In this document: positions 7,474-16,454 of the stretch, piece by piece
Layout of the letters: every line of letters starts with the position of its first letter
Position numbering within the stretch: position 1 is the stretch's first letter
Assembly (NCBI RefSeq): GCF_020532805.1
Contig: NZ_MQTQ01000003.1
Span: 30,764 to 94,763 of the forward strand
DNA: 64,000 nucleotides
Reading direction: 5' to 3'
Source: Arthrobacter sp. SO5
GTDB taxonomy: Bacteria > Actinomycetota > Actinomycetes > Actinomycetales > Micrococcaceae
Made by a program: the position numbers and the translations under genes
The notes under the pieces: model-generated
The model's database searches: none
What the model was told of the DNA's origin: nothing
What the model saw: only the letters and a program-made list of their open reading frames with translations

Positions 7474-8853
7474 ATGTCCGGACTGGCTAGATTTAAGGCA
7501 CGATTCCGGCGCGAGCGCGTGCGCCTGGACCTGGGCGACATCCAGGCGATGATCCTGCGGTCGCGGCCGGAGCCGTATGTCGGCGCCCACGCGATGGTGC
7601 ACATCGATGACGCCGCGGGCGGCCGCGACCTGATCGCCAGGCTGGCAGAGCACATCCCGTCGGCCAGGGACTGGGCTGAGGACCGCAGCGCCTGGACCGG
7701 TGTGGCGATCAGCTACGACGGTCTGCAGGCGTTGGGTGTGCCCGGCGGATCCCTCGCCAGCTTCCCCTTGCCGTTTCAGCAGGGCATGGCCGCCCGCGCA
7801 GAGCAACTCCACGACTACGGCATCGACGCGCCCGAGAACTGGGACAAGGCATTCAGCCCCGGCACCTGCCACATCGCACTGAGCATCTACGCGCAGGACC
7901 AGAATGCCCTGGACACGGCGCTGGACCTCGCAATGAGCGAACTGAAGCGCTCAGCCGGCGTGACGCTGATTGGGGTCCATCCGTTCGGGGCGGACGAGGA
8001 CGCAAAGAACCCCTTCGGTTTCCGCGACTCGATCTCGCAGCCGACCGTTGCCGGCAGCGGAGTGGACGCGCAGCCGGGGCAGGAGCGGGCGATCGCCGCG
8101 GGCGAGTTCATCCTTGGCGAGAACAGCGAAACGGGTGTTCCGCTAGGCACTCCCCAACCGTCAGAGTTGGGCGACAACGGTTCCTATGTGGTGCTGCGTA
8201 AGTTCGTCAGCCGGGTCGGTGCTTTCAACGACTACCTCAGGTCTCAGGCCGATGACGCCGAAGGCCAGCATCAGCTCGGGGCCAAGATGTTCGGCCGCTG
8301 GCGCAGCGGCGCGCCGCTGGTGCTCTCGCCCGATCACGACGACGAGGAGCTGGGCGCAGATCCGCAGCGGAACAACAACTTCGACTTCAAACAGGACCCG
8401 AAGGGGCTGATGTGTCCCCATGCGAGTCACATGCGCCGCCTCAACCCGCGGGACAGTCCGCTGACCATCTTGACCGATGTCAACATTCACCGGATCATCC
8501 GCAGATCCTCGACCTACGGCCCAAAGTGGACGCCGGAGGTGACCGCCGCCGATGATGCGCAAGAGGACCGCGGGCTGTATTTCATCTTCATCAGCGCACG
8601 CGCCTTCGACACGATCGAATTCATGCAGCAGGAGTGGATCAACGGCGGCAATTTCGTCGACCTCGGGATCGAGTCGGACCCGATCGTCGGACTGCACGAC
8701 GACACCAACAACTCCTTCACGATCCCCGCCGAACCCGCCCGCAGGAAGCTCAGAGGGGTGACCACCTTCAACCGGATGGCGGGCGGGGAGTACATGTTCA
8801 TGCCGTCGCTGACCGCCCTTCGCTGGATCGGTGCGCAGGGCTGGGCCAAGTGA
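7474..8853 (+). CDS. Dye-decolorizing (DyP-type) heme peroxidase
   Basis: 459-residue DyP-family peroxidase using H2O2 with a b-type heme. The catalytic-Asp region reads NPFGFRDSISQP, the proximal heme His is in MCPHASHMRRLNPRD, and the distal Arg is in IIRRSSTYG. The long form and the GFRD..SQP wording resemble the larger DyP classes rather than the short bacterial class with GFVDGTENP. There is a Ser where most members have Gly after the catalytic Asp (GFRDS). No Tat or Sec signal is visible, so it is probably cytosolic or encapsulated. Last gene of the trio; it converges on the peptidase gene at 8888 with only 34 bp between. Confidence 0.93.
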   Translation: MSGLARFKARFRRERVRLDLGDIQAMILRSRPEPYVGAHAMVHIDDAAGGRDLIARLAEHIPSARDWAEDRSAWTGVAISYDGLQALGVPGGSLASFPLPFQQGMAARAEQLHDYGIDAPENWDKAFSPGTCHIALSIYAQDQNALDTALDLAMSELKRSAGVTLIGVHPFGADEDAKNPFGFRDSISQPTVAGSGVDAQPGQERAIAAGEFILGENSETGVPLGTPQPSELGDNGSYVVLRKFVSRVGAFNDYLRSQADDAEGQHQLGAKMFGRWRSGAPLVLSPDHDDEELGADPQRNNNFDFKQDPKGLMCPHASHMRRLNPRDSPLTILTDVNIHRIIRRSSTYGPKWTPEVTAADDAQEDRGLYFIFISARAFDTIEFMQQEWINGGNFVDLGIESDPIVGLHDDTNNSFTIPAEPARRKLRGVTTFNRMAGGEYMFMPSLTALRWIGAQGWAK

Positions 8854-8887
8854 GCGGCCCGGGGCGGACGATCCCGGCGCCCCCGCG

Positions 8888-11104
8888 CTACTTCAGCCCG
8901 GCCCCCGGCAGGAGTTCCGTGGCGCCGAGGGAATCCGCGACGAACGCGTAGTCCCAGGCCCGCTCTTTCCACTGCACGTAGCGCCCGGACGCGCCGCCGT
9001 GGCCGCCCTCCATCTCGATCTTCATCACAATCGGTTCGCTGCCGGTGTTCACTTCGCGCAGCCGCTGCACCCATTTGGCGGGCTCCACGTAGAGGACCCG
9101 CGTGTCATTGAACGAGGTGACCGCCGCGATCTTCGGATAGTCCACCGCACGGACGTTCTCGTAGGGCGTGTACGACTTCATGTAAGCGTAAACGGCCGGG
9201 TCGGTGATGGGGTTACCCCATTCCTCCCACTCCAGCGCCGAGAGCGGCAGTTCGGGGTCCAGGATGGTGGTCAGGGCGTCCACGAACGGCACGGCGGCGA
9301 CGATCGCCGCGTACTTTTCCGGGGCCAGGTTGGCGACGGCGCCCATCAGCAGGCCGCCGGCGGAACCGCCCATGGCCGCGATCCGGGCCGGGTCCACCCA
9401 GCCGGACTGCGCCAGCCAGTCGGTGGCCGCGATGAAGTCCGTGAAGGTGTTCTTTTTGTGCAGCTTCTTGCCGGTGTCATACCAGTGCCGGCCGAGCTCG
9501 CCGCCGCCGCGGATGTGGGCGATCACGAAGACGATGCCGCGGTCCAGCAGGGACAACCGCGGGATGCCGAAGCCCGGATCCATGCTCAGCTCGTAGGAGC
9601 CGTAACCGTAGACCAGCCCTGCCGCCGTGGAGTCGCTCGCCACGGAGGCGTGGCGCAGCACGGACAGCGGGATCCTGGTCCCGTCGGAGGCCACGGCCCA
9701 CTCCCGGCTGGCGACGTAGTCGGCCGGCGAGTAGCCGCCCAGGACCGGGCTTTCCTTGCGCAGCAGCAGGTCGCCCGCCGGAAGCTCCGCCGTCGGGAGC
9801 ACGAAGTCGTAGACCCGGGATGGCGTGAAGTAGGACGTGTAGCCCATCCGGATCACGGGGGCCTCGTAATCGGACCCTGCGACGCCGGCGGTGTACAGCT
9901 CCTCCTCGAAGGCCGGTTCCACGGGGGCGCCCTGCTGCGCAGTGCCGAGCCCGGCCAGCGGCAGGACCTGCACGCGCTCGATCGTGTCCTTGCGGACCGA
10001 GACCACAAGGTGGGTCGAGGTGACGCCGGCGCCGTTGATCCGGACCTCGTCTGAGTGTTCGACGACGGTGGTCCAGTGCTGCTCGGCGAGCGGCTTGTCG
10101 AGTTCGGCCAGGTCCACCAGCGAGACCATGGAGTTGATCGCGTCCATGTTGTGGGTCAGCAGGATGGTTTCGGTGGGGGTCCCGGAGGCGTCGGCCAGCA
10201 GGAACGGCTCGGCCTCGTACAGGATGTGTTCATCGCGGGGGATGACGGTGCGGAGTCCGGCGTCGGGGTCATCGAAGCGCAGCAGCCGGGTTTCGCTGAA
10301 TTCGGAGCAGCCGATGCCAAGGACAAGGTGGCGCCGGTCGGCGGAGAGCTCGAAGCCGAGCCACATGGCGACGTCGTCCTCCTGGTAGATGACCTCGTCC
10401 TGGGTGACGGGCGTGCCGAGCACGTGGGACTTCACCTGGTACGGGCGCCAGGAATCATCCACCACGGTGTAGAAGATCCGGCTGCCGTCGGGGGAGAAGG
10501 AGATGCCGTAGAAAATGTTCTCGATCACGTCCGGGAGGAGTTCCCCGGTCCGCAGGTCCTTGATGCGCAGCGTGAACCGCTCGTCGCCGGCGTTGTCCAC
10601 GGCGTAGGCGTACAGGGTCCCGTCGATGGTCACGGCGGCGCCGCCGATGGAGAAAAACGGCTTGCCTTCGGCTTCGATGTTGCCGTCGAGCAGGATCTCC
10701 TCGCCCGGAATGTCGACGCCGACCTCCACGGCCGGGGGTGTCCAGTCCGACACGCGGTCCCCGGTGTCCTGGGCCAGGACCCGGCACTGGATGCCGTATT
10801 CCTTGCCCTCCACTGAGCGGGTGTAGTACCACCAGCCGTCCTTGCGGTTGGGGACGGAGAGATCCGTCTCCTGCGTCCTGCCTTTGATTTCCTGGAAGAT
10901 GGCCTCACGCAGCGGCTCCTGGTGGGCGGTCACGGCCTCCTGGTAGGCGTTTTCGGCCGTCAGCAGGTCAACTACCTCCGCCGATTCCTTGTCGCGAAGC
11001 CACTCGTAGTTATCCTCGAAGGAGTCGCCGTGGCGGGTGCGGACGGTGGGAACCTTCCTGGCGACGGGAGGCTGCAGGGACGGCTGCGCAGGAGTCTGGG
11101 TCAT
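8888..11104 (-). CDS. ptrB: Oligopeptidase B (S9A prolyl-oligopeptidase family)
   Basis: 738-residue cytosolic serine peptidase that cleaves short peptides after basic residues in characterised family members. The N-terminal propeller begins with the typical DNYEWLRDKESAEVVDLL and DGWWYYTRSVEGKEYGI. The C-terminal alpha/beta hydrolase carries the nucleophile in AAMGGSAGGLLMGA, the Asp in SFNDTRVLYVEP and the His in MEGGHGGASGRY. Length fits the family. ATG at 11104 directly precedes the conserved region. No signal peptide. It stands alone: the gene before it on the same strand (an LCP protein) is on the same strand but oriented so that its own promoter is elsewhere, with a 53-bp gap. Confidence 0.94.
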   Translation of the reverse strand: MTQTPAQPSLQPPVARKVPTVRTRHGDSFEDNYEWLRDKESAEVVDLLTAENAYQEAVTAHQEPLREAIFQEIKGRTQETDLSVPNRKDGWWYYTRSVEGKEYGIQCRVLAQDTGDRVSDWTPPAVEVGVDIPGEEILLDGNIEAEGKPFFSIGGAAVTIDGTLYAYAVDNAGDERFTLRIKDLRTGELLPDVIENIFYGISFSPDGSRIFYTVVDDSWRPYQVKSHVLGTPVTQDEVIYQEDDVAMWLGFELSADRRHLVLGIGCSEFSETRLLRFDDPDAGLRTVIPRDEHILYEAEPFLLADASGTPTETILLTHNMDAINSMVSLVDLAELDKPLAEQHWTTVVEHSDEVRINGAGVTSTHLVVSVRKDTIERVQVLPLAGLGTAQQGAPVEPAFEEELYTAGVAGSDYEAPVIRMGYTSYFTPSRVYDFVLPTAELPAGDLLLRKESPVLGGYSPADYVASREWAVASDGTRIPLSVLRHASVASDSTAAGLVYGYGSYELSMDPGFGIPRLSLLDRGIVFVIAHIRGGGELGRHWYDTGKKLHKKNTFTDFIAATDWLAQSGWVDPARIAAMGGSAGGLLMGAVANLAPEKYAAIVAAVPFVDALTTILDPELPLSALEWEEWGNPITDPAVYAYMKSYTPYENVRAVDYPKIAAVTSFNDTRVLYVEPAKWVQRLREVNTGSEPIVMKIEMEGGHGGASGRYVQWKERAWDYAFVADSLGATELLPGAGLK

Positions 11105-11157
11105 GGACCCAATCTACCGTCAGGTGCGCTGGCAAAGCCCGAGGCTGTGGCCGGTAC

Positions 11158-12240
11158 TCAGTTTCCGTTCTGCAGATTGTTCGCCGCCACATAGTCCCCC
11201 AGCGTCCCCGAGCCGAGCGCGGCGGACACCGCCGCGGTGGCCGCATAGTCCTGCAGGACGATCGACTGGCCGTCGCTGCTGGTCCCGGTGCCGGCCGTCG
11301 GCAGGGTGAAGAACACGCCGCCGCCGGGACCGGTTCCGCGCAGGCTGAAGGCGAGCCGCTCCAGGGAATCGAGGGTGAGTCCCGGCGTCACCGTGACGTG
11401 CGGCAGCACGGTGGTGACCAGCAGCCGGGCCGTGGCGCGGTCCGCGAGGACGCCCTCGCCGGCCACCTTCGCCAGCACGGCCTTCAGGAACGTCTGCTGG
11501 TCACGGACCCGCTGGTAGTCGCCGTCGGCGAAGGCTTTGCGCTCGCGGACGAAGTCGAGGGCAAGGGCGCCGTTGAGCCGGTTCACGCCCGGCGGGTAGT
11601 AGTGCTGGGATTCGATCGTCCCGGTGAACGGCGCCGTCACGTTGACGTCGATGCCGCCGACTGCGTCCGTCAGGGCGGCAAAGCCCTCGAAGTCGACCAT
11701 GACCGTGTGGTCGATGTGCGTACCGAGCAGGGCCTCCACGGTGCGGGTCTGCAGCGGGATCCCGCCGAGTTCGAGTCCGGCGTTGACCTTCGCCGCCCCG
11801 TACCCGGGGACGTCCACCCACAGGTCGCGCATGATGGAGATGCCGTAGACGCCTTGCCGGTCCGCCTGGAGGTGGATGAAGACGAGGGCGTCGCCACGCT
11901 GGTCGGACGCGGCGCCGGCGGCTGCCTCCGCCCGGGCGTTGACGCGGCTGTCGCTGCCCACCAGCAGGATGTTCAGGGCGACGGCGGGCGGCTCCGGCGT
12001 CGGGGTCGGTGTGGGCGTCGGAGTTGGCGTGGCTGCCGGCGCGGTTGCCGGGGCCGACGTCTCGACGGGAGCTGCGGTCTCGGCCTGCGGGCGGTTCAGC
12101 ACATAGGCGACGGCGACGGCGATCAGCAGCAGGGCGGCGGCGAGTGCGGCAATGACAGTCCGACGGCGGCGCCTGGCCGGTCCGTTGGCACCGGCGGCGG
12201 GGCCCGGGGTTGACGTCGCACTTGGTCCTGCTGGCTCCAT
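11158..12240 (-). CDS. LCP (LytR-CpsA-Psr) family cell-wall ligase, second of pair
   Basis: 360 residues. LCP enzymes transfer undecaprenyl-linked glycopolymers to peptidoglycan on the outer membrane face. An Arg-rich stretch and one transmembrane helix (about residues 27-47) are followed by a Thr-Pro repeat linker (TPTPTPTPTPTPEPP), then the LCP core: NILLVGSDSR, SIMRDLWVDVPGYGAAKVNA, LDFVRERKAFADGDYQRVRD. The conserved Asp and Arg residues of the polyprenyl-phosphate site are present. Start at ATG 12240; the long frame upstream is a shadow of the preceding gene. It follows its paralogue by 10 bp, forming an operon. Confidence 0.92.
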   Translation of the reverse strand: MEPAGPSATSTPGPAAGANGPARRRRRTVIAALAAALLLIAVAVAYVLNRPQAETAAPVETSAPATAPAATPTPTPTPTPTPEPPAVALNILLVGSDSRVNARAEAAAGAASDQRGDALVFIHLQADRQGVYGISIMRDLWVDVPGYGAAKVNAGLELGGIPLQTRTVEALLGTHIDHTVMVDFEGFAALTDAVGGIDVNVTAPFTGTIESQHYYPPGVNRLNGALALDFVRERKAFADGDYQRVRDQQTFLKAVLAKVAGEGVLADRATARLLVTTVLPHVTVTPGLTLDSLERLAFSLRGTGPGGGVFFTLPTAGTGTSSDGQSIVLQDYAATAAVSAALGSGTLGDYVAANNLQNGN

Positions 12241-12250
12241 CTGTGGCTTC

Positions 12251-13372
12251 CTAGTTGCCCTTGCCGAGGTTTTTGGCGGCCACGAAGTCAGCGAGTTTGT
12301 CGGCGGTGAATGCGGCTTTGAGCTCCTCGATGGCGCCCGTGTCCGGCAGGACGATGGACTGGCCGTCCGCCGACCTCCCGACGCCGGCCGTGGGCAGGGT
12401 GAAGAAGACCGTGTCGCGGCTGCGGATATCGCGCAGGCTGAAGGCGAGGCGGCCCACCTCAGTGGAGTCGAGTTTCGGTGCGACGCTGAGGTAGGGGGAG
12501 ACGGCGCTGAGGACCTTGGCGAGGGTGATCGGGTTCCCGAGCGTGCCGCCGTCGAACGTCTTGGCCAGGACCGCCCGGAGGTAGGTCTGCTGGTTGCGGA
12601 CCCGCTGGTAGTCCCCGTCCGGGAAGGCGTAGCGCTCACGGACAAACGCCAGGCCCTGGGCCCCGTTGAGCGTATTCAGTCCTGGACGGAAATCGTAGGT
12701 CTTACCGCCGCGGACTGTGGTGAACGGGACCTTAATGTCCACTTCCACCCCGCCCAGGGCATCGGTCAGTCCCTTGAAACCGGCGAAATCGAGGCTGACC
12801 ACGTGGTCGATCCGTTGCTGGAGCAGGGACTCCACCGTCTGGACCATGAGGGGAACGCCGCCGAAGGCGAGGGCCGCGTTGATCTTGGCCTGCCCGCGGT
12901 CCGGAATGTCCACCCACAGGTCCCGCATCAGCGAGACGCTGTAGATGTGCTCGCGGTCCGAGGGGATGTGCAGCAGCATCAGGGTGTCTGCGCGCTGGTT
13001 CGACGCGGACCCGGCCGCGGCCTTGGCGGACGCGGAACCCTCGGCCTTATCGCGGCTGTCGCTGCCCAGCACGAGGATGTTCATCGGCGCGGGTTTCCCC
13101 GCGGGGGTTGGCGGGGCCTGGACCCGCCTTGCCTCGGCCGGAAACGCGTCCTCGATCTTGGTGGTCTGGGAATCGTAGATGTTTGCCAGCGAGAAGAAGT
13201 ACGCCCCGACGGACCCCGGAACCAGCAGGATCATGACCAGCAGGCACACCATCAGCGCCCGCCGGGTCCGCGCCTTGCGTCGCGGGGTGACTCCAGTATC
13301 CAGCTGAGCAGGCGCCTTGGCGGTCCCGTGCTCCGCTGCAGGTTCGCGGTCTACTTCGAATCGATTCGACAT
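12251..13372 (-). CDS. LCP (LytR-CpsA-Psr) family cell-wall ligase, first of pair
   Basis: 373 residues with the same layout as its neighbour: cytoplasmic Arg-rich N-terminus, one membrane helix (ALMVCLLVMILLVPGSVGAY, about residues 40-60), short linker, then the catalytic core with NILVLGSDSRD, SLMRDLWVDIPDRGQAKINA and FVRERYAFPDGDYQRVRNQQ. Likely attaches a wall polymer (arabinogalactan- or teichoic-type) to peptidoglycan. ATG at 13372 has AAGGAA upstream. The two paralogues are close in sequence and clearly arose by tandem duplication, with the Thr-Pro linker found only in the second. Confidence 0.93.
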   Translation of the reverse strand: MSNRFEVDREPAAEHGTAKAPAQLDTGVTPRRKARTRRALMVCLLVMILLVPGSVGAYFFSLANIYDSQTTKIEDAFPAEARRVQAPPTPAGKPAPMNILVLGSDSRDKAEGSASAKAAAGSASNQRADTLMLLHIPSDREHIYSVSLMRDLWVDIPDRGQAKINAALAFGGVPLMVQTVESLLQQRIDHVVSLDFAGFKGLTDALGGVEVDIKVPFTTVRGGKTYDFRPGLNTLNGAQGLAFVRERYAFPDGDYQRVRNQQTYLRAVLAKTFDGGTLGNPITLAKVLSAVSPYLSVAPKLDSTEVGRLAFSLRDIRSRDTVFFTLPTAGVGRSADGQSIVLPDTGAIEELKAAFTADKLADFVAAKNLGKGN

Positions 13373-13511
13373 GCAGTTCCTTGAAGGTCGGTGCAGCATC
13401 CGGCGCCGACGCCGGAATGGAGCTCGCTGCAGTCGGCGGCATGAAGCAGACCATACCACCATGGGGCCGACAACTCTTAGGCTTTTCCCCGGAGCTTTCG
13501 TGCCCCGGTGC

Positions 13512-13541
13512 TTGACGCATCTCGAACCTTCCGCATATCCT
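13512..13541 (+). promoter_or_regulatory. Probable paa operon promoter
   Basis: TTGACG (13512-13517) and TATCCT (13536-13541) are separated by 18 bp. An imperfect inverted repeat, ACGAACG with CGGTCGGT (about 13543-13556), overlaps the expected transcription start, a fitting place for a TetR-type PaaR repressor. The -35 and -10 match is good; the operator is tentative. Confidence 0.5.
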
Positions 13542-13587
13542 GAACGAACGGTCGGTAATTATTTATCGGAAATGCATAGGAGCAACC

Positions 13588-14619
13588 ATGGCATCGCAGA
13601 CCCTGCAGTCAGTGCCCGGAGAGCCAACGGCGGCGCAGCACGAACTGAGCCTCGAAGAGTTGGCCCGGCGTGAGGCTGACGGCCAGGCCTACTTCGACAA
13701 AGTCATGGCGGATGATTCGCGGATCGAGCCGCGGGACTGGATGCCCCCGGCGTACCGCAAGACGCTGCTGCGGCAGATCTCGCAGCACGCACATTCGGAG
13801 ATCATCGGCATGCAGCCGGAAGCCAACTGGATCTCCCGCGCCCCCAGCCTCAAGCGCAAGGCCATCCTCATGGCCAAGGTCCAGGACGAGGCCGGCCACG
13901 GCCTGTACCTGTACTCCGCCGCCGAAACCCTCGGCCAGCCGCGGGATGCGATGATGCAGGACCTGATGGATGGCAAGGCCAAGTACTCCTCCATCTTCAA
14001 TTACCCCGCCCGCACCTGGGCGGACATGGGCGCCATTGGCTGGATGGTCGACGGCGCCGCTATCGCCAACCAGGTGCCGCTCTGCCGCGCCTCCTTTGGC
14101 CCCTACGGCCGCGCCATGGTCCGCGTGTGCAAGGAAGAGTCCTTCCACCAGCGCCAGGGCTTCGAGATCCTGCTGGAACTCTCCCACGGCACCCCGGAGC
14201 AGAAGCAGATGGCCCAGGAAGCGGTCAACCGCTGGTACGCCCCGGCCCTGATGATGTTCGGCCCGCCGGATGACGATTCACCCAACTCCAAGCAGTCCAT
14301 GGCCTGGAACATCAAGCGCTTCAGCAACGACGAGCTCCGCAACCGCTTCGTCGGCATGATGATGGAGCAGGTCAGGGTCCTGGAGCTTACCCTCCCGGAC
14401 AAGGACATCCGTTTCAACGAAGAAACCAAGAAGTGGGAGCACGGTCCGCTGGACTGGGCCGAATTCCACGAGGTCCTGGCCGGCCGCGGCCCCTGCAACG
14501 CCCAGCGCCTGGAACGGCGCCGCGAAGCACATGACGACGGCACCTGGGTGCGCGAAGCCGCCGCACAGTACGCGGCGAAGCAGGCCAAGAAGCAAGCAGA
14601 GAAGGAAGTCGCAGCATGA
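13588..14619 (+). CDS. paaA: 1,2-phenylacetyl-CoA epoxidase, catalytic subunit PaaA
   Basis: Catalytic diiron subunit of the multicomponent monooxygenase that epoxidises phenylacetyl-CoA (343 residues). Iron-ligand motifs are visible as [17 protein letters not shown] and [17 protein letters not shown]. The ring-substrate pocket region [20 protein letters not shown] is well kept. ATG at 13588 has AGGAG seven bases upstream. The C-terminal tail is Ala/Lys/Glu-rich. First gene of paaABCDE; its stop overlaps paaB as ATGA. Transcription probably starts from the promoter at 13512. Confidence 0.97.
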   Translation: MASQTLQSVPGEPTAAQHELSLEELARREADGQAYFDKVMADDSRIEPRDWMPPAYRKTLLRQISQHAHSEIIGMQPEANWISRAPSLKRKAILMAKVQDEAGHGLYLYSAAETLGQPRDAMMQDLMDGKAKYSSIFNYPARTWADMGAIGWMVDGAAIANQVPLCRASFGPYGRAMVRVCKEESFHQRQGFEILLELSHGTPEQKQMAQEAVNRWYAPALMMFGPPDDDSPNSKQSMAWNIKRFSNDELRNRFVGMMMEQVRVLELTLPDKDIRFNEETKKWEHGPLDWAEFHEVLAGRGPCNAQRLERRREAHDDGTWVREAAAQYAAKQAKKQAEKEVAA

Positions 14620-14921
14620 CAACCCCCGAACCGCACGCAGGCAACGTCTGGCCCATCTGGGAAGTGTTCGTCCGCTCCAGCCGCGGCCTTTCCCATGTCC
14701 ACGCCGGCTCCCTGCACGCGCCGGACGCCGCCATGGCCCTGCGCAACGCCCGCGACCTCTACACCCGCCGCAACGAGGGCGTGTCCATCTGGGTTGTTCC
14801 GGCGGACGCCATCGCCTCGAGCGATCCTGACGCGAAGGGCGCGTTCTTCGAGTCGCCGCAGGGCAAGGACTACCGGCACGCGACGTATTACACCAAGAGC
14901 GAGGGCGTGAAGCACCTGTGA
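14616..14921 (+). CDS. paaB: 1,2-phenylacetyl-CoA epoxidase subunit PaaB
   Basis: Small structural subunit (101 residues) that bridges PaaA-PaaC heterodimers in the known complex. The sequence [20 protein letters not shown] and [20 protein letters not shown] is characteristic. Starts on an ATGA overlap with paaA and ends in a TGA overlap with the GTG of paaC, so translation is coupled through all three subunits. Confidence 0.97.
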   Translation: MTTPEPHAGNVWPIWEVFVRSSRGLSHVHAGSLHAPDAAMALRNARDLYTRRNEGVSIWVVPADAIASSDPDAKGAFFESPQGKDYRHATYYTKSEGVKHL

Positions 14922-15847
14922 GCACCTCTCCTGAAACCGCCGTGCCCGCCGAAGAAACAGCCGGCCACGGGGACATCTCCGTCGGCGTCAAGGGCTCCGC
15001 GAACAGCGGCGAGGCCACGGCAAGCGCCACCCGCATCACGCCCGGCAACGCCCTCCGTCCGGAGGACATCGCCCTGGCCGTGAGCCGCGGCACCGCCAAG
15101 CCGGGCGAGGACGTGGCCGAGTTCGCCCTGCGCTTGGGCGATGACGCCCTGGTCCTGGCGCAGCGCCTGGGTCACTGGATTTCCCGCGCGCCGGAGCTCG
15201 AGGAAGACATCGCCCTCGGCAACATCGCCCTGGACCAGCTGGGCCACGCCCGGTCCTTCCTCAGCTACGCCGGCGGATTCGACGGCCGGAGCGAGGATGA
15301 CCTCGCCTACTTCCGGCGCGAGCCGGAGTTCCGTTCCGTCGAGATCTTCGAACTCCCCAATGGCGACTTTGCCGTCACCATCGCCCGCCAGTTCGTCGTC
15401 AGCTACTACCAGTTCGAGCTCTACCGCCGGCTGGCGCAGTCCACCGACGCCACCCTGGCCGGCATCGCCGCCAAGGCCGTCAAGGAAGTGGATTACCACC
15501 GCGACCACAGCGCGCAGTGGGTGCTGCGCCTGGCCCAGGGCACGGACGAGTCCCGCGAGAAGATGATCCACGGTTTCAAGGTCATCTGGCCCTACGTCGA
15601 TGAGCTGTTCCGCGACGACGAGCTCACCGGACGCCTCAGCGGGTCCGGTGCCGCCGTCGAGCCCTCCAGCCTGCGCGCCGACTTCGACCGGCTCACCGGC
15701 GAGGTCCTCGCCGAAGCGGAACTTGAGGTCCCGAGGGTCCAGCCGGCCCCCGGCGGCGGACGCAAGGGTCTGCATTCCGAGCACTTGGGCTACCTCCTCG
15801 CCGAAATGCAGGTGCTCGCCCGCGAGTACCCCGGAGCGAGCTGGTAG
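14918..15847 (+). CDS. paaC: 1,2-phenylacetyl-CoA epoxidase subunit PaaC
   Basis: Structural ferritin-like subunit paired with PaaA. The conserved part begins near residue 67 (EFALRLGDDALVLAQRLGHW, then APELEEDIALGNIALDQLGH) and includes REPEFRSVEIFELPNGDFA and ARQFVVSYYQFELYRRLA. At 309 residues it is about 60 longer than the E. coli protein because of an N-terminal Ala/Ser/Thr-rich extension. The GTG at 14918 overlaps the paaB stop, which supports this start; a start nearer the conserved part cannot be excluded, but no comparable ribosome site is obvious. Confidence 0.95.
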   Translation: MSTSPETAVPAEETAGHGDISVGVKGSANSGEATASATRITPGNALRPEDIALAVSRGTAKPGEDVAEFALRLGDDALVLAQRLGHWISRAPELEEDIALGNIALDQLGHARSFLSYAGGFDGRSEDDLAYFRREPEFRSVEIFELPNGDFAVTIARQFVVSYYQFELYRRLAQSTDATLAGIAAKAVKEVDYHRDHSAQWVLRLAQGTDESREKMIHGFKVIWPYVDELFRDDELTGRLSGSGAAVEPSSLRADFDRLTGEVLAEAELEVPRVQPAPGGGRKGLHSEHLGYLLAEMQVLAREYPGASW

Positions 15848-15852
15848 CCACC

Positions 15853-16440
15853 ATGGACATGTATGTCAGCCACCCGACGGCCGCCGAGGGCCGCCCTGCG
15901 GCGGTGAAGGCTCCCGAGCAGAAGGCCTGGGACCTCGCCGCCACGGTCTGCGATCCGGAAATCCCGGTGCTCACGATCGAGGATCTGGGGATCCTGCGCA
16001 ACGTCCAGGTGACGAAGGAACCGAACGCAGCCGACGGCGGTATGGTGCCGACAGTTCATATCACCATCACCCCGACGTACTCGGGCTGTCCCGCGATGGA
16101 CGCCATCCGCGACGACCTCAAGGCGGCCTTTAAACGCGAGGGCTACCCGAGCGTAAGCGTTGACATGGTCCTCTCCCCGGCGTGGACCACGGACTGGATG
16201 AGCGAGGCCGGCAAAGCCAAGCTGCAGGAATACGGCATCGCCCCGCCCAGCGGCCACACTGCCGTCGATGGAAAAGCCGTCCGGCATGCCGGGCCGGTGC
16301 GCTTGTCCCTCGCCGTCAAGTGCCCGCAGTGTTCATCGTTGAACACCAAGGAACTCACCCGCTTCGGCTCTACTTCCTGCAAAGCGCTGTACGTCTGCCA
16401 GGACTGCAAGGAACCGTTCGACTACTTCAAAGTTTTGTAA
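15853..16440 (+). CDS. paaD: PaaD, DUF59/MIP18-type Fe-S maturation factor of the epoxidase
   Basis: 195 residues. PaaD is required for activity of the epoxidase and is related to SUF-type assembly factors. The DUF59 core (TVCDPEIPVLTIEDLGILRN, then TPTYSGCPAMDAIRDDLKAA) is followed by a C-terminal zinc-ribbon-like part with CPQC and CQDC pairs, ending EPFDYFKVL, as in other PaaD proteins. Five bases separate it from paaC, and paaE follows after 14. Confidence 0.96.
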   Translation: MDMYVSHPTAAEGRPAAVKAPEQKAWDLAATVCDPEIPVLTIEDLGILRNVQVTKEPNAADGGMVPTVHITITPTYSGCPAMDAIRDDLKAAFKREGYPSVSVDMVLSPAWTTDWMSEAGKAKLQEYGIAPPSGHTAVDGKAVRHAGPVRLSLAVKCPQCSSLNTKELTRFGSTSCKALYVCQDCKEPFDYFKVL

Positions 16441-16454
16441 GGAACAGGTGCACC

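Noticed and set aside
13047..13520. Short leftward frame upstream of the first LCP gene
   Set aside because: It is an out-of-frame shadow of the LCP N-terminus without similarity to known families.
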